The notes: generated by a model from the sequence alone, not told the origin. A DNA stretch of 64,000 bases from Reticulitermes speratus (GCA_021186555.1 JAJKFL010000042.1:21203521-21267520); one strand, 5' to 3'. Numbered from the stretch's first letter, positions 21,826 through 33,938 are shown. Numbers and translations are program-made.

Positions 21826-22897
21826 CTTCTGAGCGAATTATATACGCTACAGCCTGCTTGCTAACTCTGACACTAACATTTTGACCGCATACTTACGACA
21901 GCCAGTTCAAGAACGTTCGGAATCAAACCGGCGCTCCACTTCCATGACTGCATCTCATCACTGTGCTGCAGACTACAATGCAGGTAAGTGTGTTACACAA
22001 ACATGTGCCTATGATTACTACAATGCACCTTTCGTATGACCCAGTGTTCATCTGAAGGCAAAAAATGTCGACGTCGCCACGTTGTGAAAAACAATCTGTT
22101 CCAATAAAATTTTCACATTTCTATAATATGTATCATCACATCGTTTTCTGACCATACTTTCAGTTACACACTGCAAGTTCGTTTATCTGGCACGACTGGG
22201 AAATACATGTACCGATACATCGATTTTCCTGATACTGACTTACAAAAAGCAGTTTTAAGGTGGGCTAAGATGAAAAAATACGAGTAGTACAAAAAGTAAA
22301 CATATTTACAAAACACTGCAATAACAAACTTTACAGCACCTTATTTATTGTCTCCCATAAAAATAAACACGTGAAATATTGCTCAGAAAATGGACATTAT
22401 CGGGAGAAAAGAGAGAGTTGTAAATCGCAGTGGAAGCTACGGAAATATGTGCCGTTAGAGCAAACTTGCAGCTAAACGAAGTCCGAATGAAAGAACTTTA
22501 CGTTTGCTGTATAGACTGAGGATTATCATCGGGGCGAATAAGCATACTGCGTCCTTGTCTAACACTGAATGTAATTTATTGTATCTCTCCTGCAAACCGA
22601 ATGCGCACTTAGTATGGCGAGAAAACAACCAGCAGAAGAAAGAAACACCAGATGACACGACTGGCGTCACCGATATCGGTAGGTTTCTGTAAGGGTCTTG
22701 AGTAGTTAACACATTTTACTTCTACATGCAATTTATATTTAGATTGAACTATTCTGTTATATAAAACGTCGGTTAACTAATTAACAAGCGACAAGGCTTC
22801 ATACCTTAGAAGACGCTGTGTAAACGCCAAGTCACGACTTAACATTCACATAACCACTCTTCAACAGAATTGCCTATCTTTACAACTCGGTCCTCTG
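21826..22897. other. Non-genic, no element recognised
   Basis: No recognisable domain or repeat. Two small overlapping antisense frames near 22455-22712 are not supported. Confidence 0.5.
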
Positions 22898-22916
22898 CCC
22901 CCCCCCCCCCCCCCCC
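22898..22916. repeat. C19 homopolymer
   Basis: Nineteen consecutive C immediately before the left end of the hAT element. Confidence 0.95.
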
Positions 22917-24690
22917 AAGGGCTTTCCAACCGCTGGTACGCCTTACCATTCGTGGTACGCAGAAGGCCTCTGGTGTTACGCGCTGATATATACGAGTTAT
23001 CATATTTTTAATAGTTCAGTTCTAAAAATGCTAATTTCATTACTAGAATTATTTTAAATGTTTTGAAATAAAGTGAAACATTTACAAAGTTATACCAAAA
23101 TACTGTTTCACTGTTCAAATATAAATACGGACTGTTCTCTGCCGTCTAACAGCAAATGACGACGAAATATTGTAACGCGTTTCAACACGTCAACAGCGTG
23201 TCAGAGCAGTGGAACTGAGGATCAATGAATGTCAGGTTTATTCCTCTTGGCACAGCAATGACAATGACTAGTGCTACCATCTTTACAAAACAAGACGAAC
23301 CACCTGCAAAGAAACAAAAACAGCAGTAATGAGATTTTCTTGTACATTGGAACGACTGTAAGCTCCCTGTGGTGTGACGCTTTCCAACCATTCAATGAAG
23401 CCTTCCTTATTCCACAGACACTTCAATTCATACCACAAATCAATGAAAGGAAAGTCAGACGATTTTCTTACAACCAGAAGACAAGATTTATCAATACAGC
23501 AGGCTATACGAACGTTTCATGTAAATGTCTTATGCATCGTATGGCATTTCTCTGCGTGCAGAAAGTGTAACACTGCACACCGTTGGTGAGGAGTTAGTGA
23601 TACCCTCTGCAACAGAAATTGCATCAATAATGTTTGAAGACAAAATTGCTTCATAAAATAAAGCAATCCCTTGTTCCGACAATACTGCGTAAAGGAGAAC
23701 TGTAGAAATGTCAGCAGATGTGACTAATCAAGTTGTCGGAAAAAAAAATGCAGGCGAAACAATTTGCTCTTCAGCTGAACGAACATACAGAAATTTCAAA
23801 TGACGCTCAATTGGTGGCGTTCGTGCTAGTTCCACATGAACTGGAAATTGCAGGAACATACGTTTACTTTGTGGGGCCCTAAGGGGAAATGCAACTGGAA
23901 CAGCAATTTTTGAAGTAACAAATATTCAATGAGCAAAAAATTAAGTGGCAGTGGTGTGAAGCAATGTGCACAGATAGTGCAGCGGCTACGACAGACAGGA
24001 TTTTTGGCTTACTTTCATGCACGAACAAAAAACAGTTGTTCTTTTTAATCACTATAGGACCCACAGGCAAGCCCTGGCTTCAAAGGAACTGAACGCAACA
24101 TTATGTCTACGTGAAACTTTCGCGAAGAAAAGCAATTAATTTTATCAAAAACCGACCACTGGATACCAGACTGTGCAGAAATGGGTTCTGAACATATAGC
24201 CATCCAACTTCGATGGCTCTCTCGTGACACTCTACTAAAAAGGTGTCTGAACTGAGACATGGCGTTCATATAATCGTTAATGGTATGATGTCTAGCTTTA
24301 CCGGCTTCCATATCTTACGAGTAAATTTTCAAAGTTTAATGACAAGCTTAAACCTTCACGGTGATGGAAATAACGTATTTCAATTGCAGATACAAGTGCG
24401 CGCCTTTCATGTGAAACTTTTTCTATGGCAAGGACGAAGAAAATCCGGAAATTTGGCAGTATTTCCTACTTTGACGAACTGCCTTGACGAAAGTAATAGG
24501 AATGAGCAGCCCGCTGGAACTCACAATTACGCAATAGCTGCAGAATCTGTCACAGCAGTTCCTGCCATACTAGCCATTCCAGACAGAAGACATGAGTGGA
24601 TCTTTTCGCCGTTTGGTATTGATGCTAACCTTAAAGCTAAAGTCACGGATGATTTTCAAGACATTAAGCTTCACATTCCTCTGTTATCAT
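22917..24690 (+). pseudogene. ZBED5-like hAT transposase pseudogene
   Basis: The left end resembles a hAT terminus (TTTCCAACCGCTGGTACGCC, then TTCGTGGTACGCAGAAGGCC). Broken coding pieces follow in the order expected for ZBED5/FAM200-type hAT transposases. The start has PPAKKQKQQ (about 23292). Then TVGEELVIPSATEIASIMFE (23580-23640), RRTVEMSADVTNQVV (23690-23740), WQWCEAMCTDSAAATTDRIF (about 23950-24005), AINFIKNRPLDTRLC (about 24140-24180) and GNNVFQLQIQVRAFHVKL (about 24363-24420). The last pieces are FPTLTNCLDESNRNEQ and WIFSPFGIDANLKAKVTDDF (to 24660). The KNRPL and CTD-A motifs are typical of the family. Numerous stops and frameshifts show it is dead. The 3' terminus is missing; a MITE starts at 24712. 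Degraded host-like ZBED exons are possible but the adjacent terminus argues for a transposon. Confidence 0.8.
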
Positions 24691-24711
24691 ACACAGTAAA
24701 ACAAAATTACA

Positions 24712-24971
24712 TATACACGCAGTCCTTGTTTTAAGCCCCGCTTGTTTTACGCCTTCTTGCTTTAACGCCGCCTGCCAATATACACCACTTCTTAATTTAC
24801 GCCCTCCCATATTCGGTTTAATGCCCTTTGGCTGGATGCGATCTATTACGCTAATCCCTACATATTCCATTATTTCTTGTGGGAATATCATTTTTCATTT
24901 ACGCCTTTTTTAATTTACGCCAACTTTTTCAGGAACACAACCCTGGGCGTAAAACAAGGGCTTGGTGTATA
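24712..24971. mobile_element. Foldback MITE with TTTACGCC repeats
   Basis: The ends TATACACGCAGTCCTTGTTT and, reversed, TATACACCAAGCCCTTGTTT continue as matching inverted repeats of about 27 bp, flanked by TA. Inside, TTTACGCC or near-variants (TTTAACGCC, TTTAATGCC) recur about seven times. The TA-flanked structure suggests a Tc1/mariner-like MITE. It is not coding. Confidence 0.65.
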
Positions 24972-26404
24972 GACCTTATATATGTTTCACTTGGTGCTTC
25001 AACGTCGTTTTATAATAGAACATTATATTAAAAGAATAAAACAGACCACTTTTCAAAGCAGTCTGAAAGCAATCAAGACCTTTTGTTTTTCGGCAGCGAG
25101 GATGGGCAGGCCTGCAAAGAACTGTCCAGAGTACACTGAAACGCTAGTAGCAACGCATAGCGGTTCTTTTTATGAATCGTCCACAAACCGTAGAACTTCA
25201 ACATTTAAATGTCTCGACCATTTTTCTCGTAAAATTCTCCGTGAATACTAAATTTCCAGAAAATCAGACGCTGCAATTCTGGAGTTGCTACATTCGTACA
25301 GCTCGACGGAGGGACAGATTTTGATAGCCACTCCGCAGGGACGAGAACATTCCTCAAATCAGCAATAAAATGTGCACTTATGTTCACATACTGGACAGTA
25401 CGCTTTGTGTTTCATTACATGGTTTAGTATCTGCACTGCGCCACAGCAATGAAGGTAATGAACGGCTGACAAGCAGTTTCAAAGCCAGGGCGTGACCGTA
25501 TTCAAATCTCCTTTATATCACACCATCACTCCTACAACGCAAAATCATATCATTTCTGTATAACGCTGACGATGGTATATCACATCAGAAATCATTCGAT
25601 CTTTAGACTTCGTTCCGCGTTAAATCACGACGTTTGGGCGACAGGATCGGCCCCGTCCTCAGACAAAGCAGTTAAGGGAAACACCTATTCACACTGGCCC
25701 GACATGAAAAGTTATGGACACGGAAATTGAGAATGGCTTTTCCTGTCGGGCCCAACTGAATATTTCACTTTCTCCTTAGCCTGAGAATGGGAACCGATCC
25801 TGTATTCGAAACATGTTTAAATTCTTCTGTAAACACGGTACGATGGACAAGTCCAAAGATCAAATGATTCCAGGCCAATTCTGTACAATTACGTACACGC
25901 TCCCAATGCAAACTGCGTGTCTGTGTGTGCGTGCGTGTGTGAGTTACACCAACTGCTTTCAATATCTCCAACAGTCACGTTAACACGTGAGTAAACTTAC
26001 AGACAAGGCATGCAAATATCACCAGTCCAACAATACTTGCCACAGCTTGCATCAAGGAAACAAACGACACAAAATAATTTACTCTCATCCGAAAACGTCA
26101 CATGCCCCCCCCCCCCCCCCCCCGCCCGCCATCAACTTCATAACAGTAAGGCTTGGAGTAATGTTTATTGGTTGTGAACTACACCTGCACGAAATACGTG
26201 GTGATATATAAACAACTAATTTTATGAATCTGGCACGTACGTGTGCCGCATCCGAGCTGCTTGCACACAGCAGTTGTCAGTGTAAGACGCCATCAGACAC
26301 AACCACGTCCATGATACACATGACTTCTTGCAAAGCCAACAGTCGCTCACGTATTCAAGAAATTAATTTTATGCAACCCGAGGTGTCATTACCATATTCA
26401 CATC
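24972..26404. other. Mostly non-genic; C19 run
   Basis: Contains a Penelope-like fragment (25620-25670, listed separately), a GT-rich patch near 25915-25940 and nineteen consecutive C at 26105-26123. No gene was recognised. Confidence 0.5.
25620..25670 (-). mobile_element. Penelope-like repeat fragment
   Basis: The minus strand reads CUGAGGACGGGG ... a stem to CGCCC, AAACGUCGUGA. This is the same order as the GAAACGUCG-type arms at 4184-4374, but with core bases lost. Confidence 0.35.
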
Positions 26405-26600
26405 AGTCTGTCACTGGTCCCTACAGCGAGTCTGATGAATCCACTCCATGCCTCACACACAGTTACTCTTCGGACATCTCCACATTTATACCTAGATATC
26501 CTACGGAATCCCCTTCTTTCAGACCTCAAAACTAAAATTCTGCATGCATTTCTCATCCCACCGAAGCATGCTACACGCTCAGCTCATTTCATCCTCCTAC
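26405..26600 (-). mobile_element. RTE LINE 3' fragment, old
   Basis: Plus-strand text matches the RTE tail: GATGAATCCACTCCATGCC, ATACCTAGATATCCTACGG, CAAAACTAAAATTCTGCATG, CATTTCTCATCCC and CATGCTACACGC. The 103-residue plus-strand frame here is antisense to the old LINE reading direction. Confidence 0.55.
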
Positions 26601-26624
26601 ATTTGGTCATGTAACAATGCCTGT

Positions 26625-26888
26625 GCCGATCCCAGTGGCCGCGCGGTCTAAGGCGTGGGTCTACGCCCGCTCGCTTTCTGGGATTGTGGGTTCGAATCCC
26701 GCCTAGGGCATGGATGTCGGTCTCTTGTGAATGTTGTGTGTTGTCAGGTAGAGGTCTCTGCGACGAGCTGGTCCCTCGTCCAGAGGAGTCCTACCGAATG
26801 TGACGTGTCTAAAAAAGTGTGTGATCATGAAGCCTCGAAAAACGAGGCGGCCTACGCCCCAAAGGGGCTGTCGAGATATTGGGAAAAA
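26625..26888 (+). mobile_element. SINE-A copy with 12-bp duplication
   Basis: Complete head (GCCGATCCCAGTGGCCGCG, B box about 26689-26702), body and GGGGCTGTCGAGATATTGG tail with an A run. The duplication AACAATGCCTGT lies at 26613-26624 and 26889-26900. It is well preserved and probably young. Confidence 0.93.
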
Positions 26889-27045
26889 AACAATGCCTGT
26901 ACTCAATTCTCGTAATTATAATTTGCACATTGTTTTGTATATGAACAGTTCGTTTCAAAAACGTTTGCTGGAAAGACATAATACCCTGACAGACTGTCGA
27001 AGATGGTTCTCGCGGTACAACGCATTTCTGTGTGTTGGCTTAGAT

Positions 27046-27263
27046 TATGCGTCTCCAATCCGATGCCCGCGGGCCGCATGTGACTCGCCAGGTTGTATTA
27101 TGCGCCCGCGGCCACATTTGTCAATTATGCATACTCCACAAAAACTACAGAATAATTTAGACAGTTAGGTATACCACTTGCTGCTGTTCTTGCACGTGCG
27201 GCCCGCGAACCAGCCAAAAATAACGGGTGTGACCCTTTGCCATGAAAAGGTTGGAGACCCATG
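27046..27263. mobile_element. hAT-type MITE (rich in GCCCGCGG)
   Basis: Ends TATGCGTCTCCAATC and, reversed, CATGGGTCTCCAACC; internal CCCGCGGGCCGCATG and CGTGCGGCCCGCGA form the usual GC-rich subterminal inverted repeats. Flanking 8-mers GCTTAGAT and GCTTTGAC agree at 6 of 8. No coding capacity. Confidence 0.7.
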
Positions 27264-28140
27264 GCTTTGACAAAAACAATAAACATGAATGTACTGTGCC
27301 AATGTCCGTTGAACTGCGTCGATCTATACCAAGCCACCTTACACTATGAATTAACCGTCATCCATGCATGTTTCTGTACACATTTCAACTTGTACAGTCT
27401 TCAAATCTCTCATGGCCACGTGGCTCTTAACCAGTAACAACAGTTAAAATCAACCATCCTTCGTTACACTTGTCATTAAACATAATTCAACTTAGTTTTC
27501 GTGTTTAAGGGGTTACATATAATTAATGTACTGCCAGTGCTTAGCAGACCATCCTCAGCATCACTATATCTACTGCTTAAGACGTTTGGTACAGACGACG
27601 TATGAGGCAGTTTTAACCTTTTAATAAGTTACGTAAATATTTTGACATACAAAAAATGTAAATATACAGCGGAATTAGGCCAAATTTTGAAGGAGTCGGC
27701 ATAATGACACTGCATAATGCATAGAAGTTCAAATGAGCATGTCTCACATTGAATAACTGAAAGAGTAATACACACGGATTGCTGGTATAGATCCCAGTAA
27801 CCCTGCCTATGGAGCACAAACACATGGCCTGCTGACGTCACCTCGTTATTTTACAATGCACCAAACAACTCTGACATGCAGTTATGATTATTCTATTACC
27901 ACGCAAAATTTGACGCGCCTAGGCTCATTAACTGTCATTAAAATAGTAACCCGATCTTTTCCGAAAGATTATTGTCAAAGTAAGGGTTGCAATGTAACAT
28001 GGGTGTCGCCATTTTGATAATCCTGTCGAAATGGTGACACTGGGATGGTTAACGTTAGAAAACTTGTAACTCTGTAAATCTGTCGTTCAACGAAACTCAG
28101 GTTTCAGTCCAAACACAACACTGATTTATACTTGAAATTA
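27264..28140. other. Non-genic
   Basis: A short inverted repeat (GTGTCGCCATTTTGAT against GAAATGGTGACAC, 27994-28042) is the only structure seen. The two 70-residue overlapping minus-strand frames are unsupported. Confidence 0.5.
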
Positions 28141-28141
28141 T

Positions 28142-28190
28142 TCAGATACATGTTTCGATCCTAATAAGGATCATCATCAGGCTTCTGCAT
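28142..28190 (-). ncRNA. Hammerhead-like core with perfect stem II
   Basis: The minus strand reads CUGAUGA, U, GAUCC-UUAUUA-GGAUC (perfect 5-bp stem, or 6 bp with a U-A pair), GAAACAUGUAUCUGAA. CAGA upstream could pair with UCUG downstream as a displaced stem I. Stem III is too short to be sure. Probably a Penelope-like pLTR fragment; self-cleavage is uncertain. Confidence 0.5.
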
Positions 28191-28366
28191 AAAAACTGCA
28201 TACTAAGGTAAAAGTGTAACTAAAGCATACACTTGATGAGATCTCATAATTTACAATCTTGTGGTTTCACAGTCCTTAATCTTACTTGAACCATTACAGT
28301 AGCTACTGTTGTTGTGTCCTTTGTTTACGTCTCTACGAGAACTGTTAGAATCCAAATCTAGTATTG

Positions 28367-28462
28367 TAGAGTCCTAGTCGCGTAGCGAGAGTCTATTGTA
28401 GAGTGCTAGTCGCGTAGCGATAGTCTTTTTTAGAGTCCTAGTCGCGTAGCGATAGTCTATTT
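28367..28462. repeat. Three exact-length 32-bp tandem units
   Basis: Units at 28367-28398, 28399-28430 and 28431-28462 share TAGAGTCCTAGTCGCGTAGC followed by GATAGTCT, with two to four differences each. The period is exactly 32 bp. Confidence 0.9.
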
Positions 28463-29214
28463 CCAGTCTTACTGAAGAACAGAGAAAAGCACAACGGTAT
28501 GATAAGGATCACAGTAATCTGCAAACCTCTACCTTGAGAAAGCTGCAGTGTTCTCCAAATGATTTACTTTTTACTCGCTCGCAACTGCTTATTTATCTAC
28601 AGGCTTTATTTCTCAGTCATCAACACATTACAACGTACTGAAATCATTTAGATGAACATATTAATATTCTTGTATTATTTCTAAAAACCTTTCTGTAACT
28701 TTACAACACACTTGATATGAATCTCGCAACAAACGATCGCTACTAGAAGTCACCTGTCTATGGCAAAATGCTGCTGGCATGCAATGGGTTCAGAGCTGAA
28801 TCGTCAAACATTACACGGATTTTGTTAACAATAGTACCTTTGTTGTAGTGAACCCCAACTAGTGTCAAATAATAAAGTATTTATTGACGATTATGGCTAT
28901 AGATTCAACGTAAATTTGAGCAAAAGGCCGAAAAACGTAACGTTGTCTTGCAGCGCTGCGCACTGCCGTCTACTTTCTTACTCAATCTCCAAAATAAAAT
29001 CAATAAAATACACTTGTACAGGTGTGAACCAACAGCGCCTGTTTGGCCGTCACTGTCTTACACAGTTGCAGTCATTCCATCATAAAAGTAAATTTAATTT
29101 TAGAAGATACACATCAGATACTGGTCACTTTTTTACATCTTTATAAGAATAACTGGTCTGTCAGTGTATGTAATATTAACTCCTTACACGCTTCTCAAAA
29201 AGGGACAAGATTCA
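28463..29214. other. Non-genic, no element recognised
   Basis: A 94-residue frame at 28862-29146 has no motif. It runs up to the LINE fragment. Confidence 0.5.
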
Positions 29215-29815
29215 AAGTGAATGCGAATGATATCCAAGAAGTAAACTTTCATATTTAGGCAGTGTGGTGACGAATACTGGTGGGGCAGATGAAAAAATAT
29301 GGATTCAGAAGACAGGTGCAGCTTATATTCAGCTCTATCGAGTATGGAAAGCTAGGTAGATATCTAATGCAACAAAGCTGACAGCTTTCAGAAGTAACAT
29401 CAAGTTTGTTCTATATGGGTACGAAACATGGAAGATTACAAAGAGAATCACAACGGACCTGCACACATTTGTAAAAAAGTGCCTTAGGAAGATTTAAAAT
29501 CTTTGGCCTAACGTTACCCCACATGAAGAATTGTGGAGGCGTGAACAAGAGAAACGAGTGGCAGTGCAAATCAAACTGCGGATATGGAGGTGGATGGGAT
29601 ATACACTGAAGAAGAATTCCTGCGCCACGGAGAAACAGACTTTCAGGTGGAACCCTCAAGGACAACGCCAAAGAGGAAGGTCGAGAAGGAACTGGACGAA
29701 AACGACAGAGCACGAAGCTGAAATAATGGGAAAGACTTGGAGAGAGGTCAAGGCAATAGCAGGGGCCCGCTGGCGTTGATTCGTGGAGGCCCTGTGCTCC
29801 GAAATGGAGTAACAG
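29215..29815 (+). pseudogene. BovB-like RTE LINE, C-terminal remnant
   Basis: The translation over several frames gives SYLGSVVTNTGGADEK, AAYIQLYRVWKA, SNIKFVLYGYETWKITKRI, ELWRREQEKRVAVQIKLRIW, RWMGYTL, FRWNPQGQRQRGRSRRNW, TEHEAEIMGKTWREVKAIAG and FVEALCSE. This is the region after the reverse transcriptase of RTE elements, including the usual W-x-G-H-x-L and WNPQG motifs (the H is Y here). The RT itself is absent. Frameshifts and stops show it is inactive. It is a different RTE lineage from the copy at 51.4-53.2 kb. Confidence 0.8.
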
Positions 29816-31714
29816 GAAATTGACTTGATAGCACTACTTACTGCACTTCTGGAAGCTCCTTTATAATGGGCCACATGGGCTGAAACAAGTAGCAGACTGA
29901 TTACAGACAATTAGGGGGTTCTCCGTAAAACGGTGTATTTTGCTGGTTTTAGTTTTTCAGAAGGTAACGCTGTTCACTTAAGATGCTGACTTCTTGTGAA
30001 CACATTTCACGATGTAATTATTCCCGGGACAAAGGTAAATTAATGAAGCAAGTTTTCAGCTCTTCCATAAGACAAAAACTGATATACACGACAAAAACAT
30101 CTTCTTACGGGTCAGACAAAACAGAGTTCCATCTACAGACCACTATCCCGTGAGGTTAACGTCAACTGTGAGAAAATAATGCCACAGTTTTACACACGGC
30201 CTTCATATAGTCACAAAGTTGGAACAAAATGTCTTTTAACACATCTGTACTTGCGTTTAATATCAGGTATTACCCACACGCTAATAGGCTTATAAAGACG
30301 AAGCATTTTACTGTGCTAACCCAGTGCAAAATTTGTCCTTTTCATGGTTTAAACAGTACTGCTACAAATTACAACTATGTTCCATCGAAATCGTAGCCTA
30401 GGATTATTTTAAAAACGGTTCAAAGGGATTCCCCTTGATGTAACGTTTAGCCTACACGCACAACACCTTTGACGGAGAAGTTGCCGCAACAGGTAGGCGT
30501 GGAGTGCCTTTTTTAATAACAATAAAACTTCGCCGAATGGTACTGATATTTCCCGTTACTTAATGAAAGACAATTTATACGTCGACATCGCCACTTAATT
30601 TGTAATATAACTGAAAAGTTCTTCATATACGACAAATAAAATCAGTCAATCCCTATGAATTACAGCTCTCAAATTCCCTCCCCCTCCACACGATATGATA
30701 CAGCACTCGTGCACACTCTTACTTCCTCCGGCTGTGCTGATCTGATGACTACCTCCGTGCACAAGCTGCAAGTCACAGGATGACCTAAGATTATTAACAA
30801 CACTTAAATTTCTAAGCACCAAAAGCAAAATGCATAAAGACACTTCCAAGCTTCGTGGTTGCTGGAAAAATTATTTACTTTGCTTTCCATAGTCACTGAA
30901 GGCAATTTAGTAATTAGTAATTATTGGCATGCATAAAGGAAATGTGCCTAAGCGAACCTAACAACACACGCAATGGCGTCTAAAACTTTCAATGGTATTG
31001 GTTCCGTTTCGTGCACACGCGGCCACCATATTTGTTTCTTGGTCAACGAAAACAAATCTGCAATCCTTCACCCATAAACCGACAGTAGCTACAGACTACA
31101 CCTACAAATTAAAAACATGAAATTGTAACTTTATGGCAGTGTTGCTTAACTACAAATTACATCAGCCTCTAATAACACGAAGATTCAGAAAGCACCATGA
31201 TTAATTACTTTTCTTTTTCCCACCAATATTAAAAGTAACTTAACTCATAGGTTACTTTATAATTTACTTCGCAGGCTGTAGCATTATGGTATCGTGTGTC
31301 ACGACACATGAATACACCACAGCACACTGTGGAGCGTCTGTTCCTGTTACAAACGACAGTCCTAACTGTAAGCTAGAAATGTACATATCGCTTTGCATTT
31401 GACCCACTTATTCTACTTTTTTTACCACAAGAAATATTTAATTTATTGTGTGCCAATGTCAGGACTTGTGCCACGTCTTCACTTAGGCTCCTTACATTTT
31501 AGACATGCGTTTACATATAATATTGCCCGTTACTCAGTATGAAAGCAAAACGATCTCTGGCCTCCCATTAAAATGTCATTACAACCCAACAGAGAACCAA
31601 AATCACGGCGTTCCGTTTCCGCTGGAATATCTTACTTAGCTCTTTCCTTCGTTTCACCTAAAAACCATTTTACTTGCCCGATCGTAGCTGGGCTGTAATT
31701 TTTGTGTAACACAT
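29816..31714. other. Non-genic, no element recognised
   Basis: No domains, SINE heads or paired repeats were recognised in this A/T-rich stretch. Confidence 0.5.
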
Positions 31715-31925
31715 TTAATCGTTTAAAGTCCCGTGGTTACTTCACGTACCACCAGGTTTTAACAGCCAGAAGTTCTACATTCTGCTCACAGAGTGCATTT
31801 GTGTGTTTTGTTAGTGTCTAAAAAAACAGCGAATGCTTCCCTAAAACACAGCATTGGACAAGTGTGTTTACTGCACGGTACGGACTAAATATTTAAATAT
31901 AATTTAGGTTAATTTTCGTATTTAA
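31715..31925 (+). repeat. Dispersed repeat Q, copy 1
   Basis: Aligns by eye with 60285-60520 in the same orientation: GTGGTTACTTCACGTACCAC against ATGGCTACTTTATGCACCAT, and TGTTTACTGCACGGTAC identical in both, followed by TTTAAATATAA. About 65-80% similar. The element type is unknown. Confidence 0.6.
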
Positions 31926-32209
31926 CGGGTTGATTGTGGGTTTATGTGATTATGTGCACTGTATAAGTAAATATAAAACAGCAAGATAATGCGGGGAGGA
32001 AGAAAACGCGCAAAGACTTAATATTTTCAGTCCTAGCAAGGTCCATGTCCCGACAAGCATCGCAAATTACTGTTCTTTGTATAACGTAGGGCTTGTACGA
32101 ATTAAACTCATATCAAAAACGTGATACGTCAATTCATCCGTCTCTGTAATTAGTTTTCAAACTATTGAAAGTACAGCAGAGTTGTCCCTGTGCTTCATTA
32201 AGCGCGGTC

Positions 32210-32480
32210 CCATTACGATGTATGGGAGAGCGGACGCATAGCTCCACACATTCTTGACCTCGGCACTCGATTGTGGTGAGACGTCAGCTTCACGCACCAG
32301 CCACTTTACCGCCGGGGGACTAATCCCCGGTACCCACTGTATAGGACGCTGAGTGGTTCCTAGGCCCGGTCAGAAGGCGGTACAGTACAGAAAAATCTCC
32401 TGCCCCTACCGGAAGTCGAAATCTGATTCCTCAGTTGTCCAGCCCGTGACCTAGTCACGACACCGACTGACTTATCTCGC
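32210..32480 (-). mobile_element. SINE-C copy
   Basis: Plus text: AGAGCGGACGCATAGCTCC, TTGACCTCGGCACT, CAGCCACTTTACCGCCGGG, GGTACCCACTGTATAGGACG, then the tRNA-like part with CCTACCGGAAGTCGAAATCTG (about 32404-32425, degenerate B box) and CAGCCCGTGACCTAGTCACG. It is nearly full length. Confidence 0.75.
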
Positions 32481-32519
32481 CAAACGCTTGAAAGAGTTTC
32501 TATTAAATTTGGTGATGGA

Positions 32520-32535
32520 GGGGGGGGGGGGGGGG
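32520..32535. repeat. G16 homopolymer
   Basis: Sixteen consecutive G just downstream of the SINE-C. Confidence 0.95.
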
Positions 32536-33335
32536 TATAAGCTGGAAATTGTGGAGTGAACTGCATCTTCATTCGTCGATCCAGTATGAGCCTTATTCAC
32601 AATGAAGCTCAAATCTGACCTTATTTTTCACAAACGGCCCATCTTACACGAATTTAAACGTGACTTCACACACAGACCTCACGTACTTCTAGAACTCATA
32701 TCCGAAATATTCTTCGATACTGCGAATACAACGTAATACACAAAAAAAAATATCTGCATCTGTTCCTTGCGGTATCTGTAGTTCTCCAGTTACGCAATAA
32801 CACAAGCATCTGAAATGCCTGTTGCATACTTCAAGAAGATGGCCTAGATTTCCATTCTTACTCTTAGATTTCCTGGCTAAGAATTCTGTACATGAATCAT
32901 CACACTGGAGGGTAATCGTGTTCACAGCAATAACGGATATGTTACAACAGCGGTACTGATAACAAATTTATGATTTCATACACAGGCAACCACACTCCGC
33001 TCAATCACGTGATCAGACTGGGACAAGATCTTACCAGTCACGTGATGCAGCCTACATATCTTACGTGCTATATGCTTAAGCCAATGAAGGAAGTTCGTAA
33101 ATCCGTAACATTCAATTTAATTGCCTACCGGGTCCGATCTTTCATATACTACAGCATCACCTAGGGCAACGTACTTTGAGTAATGATTAAGTTATCCATA
33201 CATATGATAAAATGAAAATACAGAACAGAATAACTGGTCTCAGCAGCTGAAACAACAAGGGTTTAGAGTTCTAACATCGCGAGCTCTGAGTTTGCGGCTT
33301 CTCCTTAAGACGTTCTTTGACATCCTTGCCAAAAT
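32536..33335. other. Non-genic, no element recognised
   Basis: Frames 32689-32925 (minus) and 32970-33164 (plus) have no recognisable motif. Confidence 0.5.
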
Positions 33336-33500
33336 ACAGGGTGATTCACAAAAAACGAAACCCAGATATTTAGCTACAGATCATGAACGGATGAAGAAAA
33401 TGTGATGATACTGATACGACACGTGCCTTGTTTCATGTTCAACAAATTGACATTAAATCACGCGCTGCAAGTGACCACCACCCTCCGCCAGGCACATCTG
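33336..33500 (+). mobile_element. DDE transposon terminus (CAGGGTG type)
   Basis: TACAGGGTGATTCACAAAAA at 33337-33356 followed by ACGAAACCC is the style of terminus seen in insect elements with DUF4817 transposases. CGCCAGGCACATCTGGATG lies further in. No second terminus and no transposase were found, so this is a solo end. Confidence 0.45.
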
Positions 33501-33893
33501 GATGTGGCGGCACAATAATAACAAAAATCTGGATTTCAAAAATTTCCCACAAAATACTTAAGCATGTGACATTTGCACAGAATGTAACTACGATATTTCA
33601 AAATGACAAGAATATTGAGCTTTAAACTTCTGAAGACTTTAAATTTAAACATCATCTTAGTCCGCCCTTATTACCATCGTGTTCGTTGTTTTACGCGGGA
33701 ACATGCGTAATGTTCTGAAAACAACTAGTCTAAGCTTCAAATCTTGCCTAACCTACACTATGCACGGAACAGAAACCTACAGGCCTAACACAGCTGGTTG
33801 TAGACAAAAATGGAGTAAGACACTGCTTTGACAATACGTTAGAATTCAACAATTAAACCAACAAATGCACTTTATTTCTTAGTTATGTTAATT

Positions 33894-33938
33894 AACCCTA
33901 CACATGTTTCGGCTGCAACAGAGCCATCATCAGGGGTT
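33894..33938 (-). ncRNA. Hammerhead ribozyme motif, left arm
   Basis: Mirror copy of the motif in the right arm: stem I AACCC/GGGUU, CUGAUGA core, one bulged U, stem II GGCU/AGCC with a 7-nt loop, GAAAC, AUGU loop, GU, predicted cleavage after A (position 33899 on this strand). All core residues required by the hammerhead consensus are present. Activity is inferred, not shown. Confidence 0.7.

Noticed and set aside
24243-24734. 163-residue plus-strand frame as a possible host gene
   Set aside because: The peptide belongs to the ZBED5-like hAT transposase C-terminus and continues in other frames upstream, so it is part of a pseudogene.
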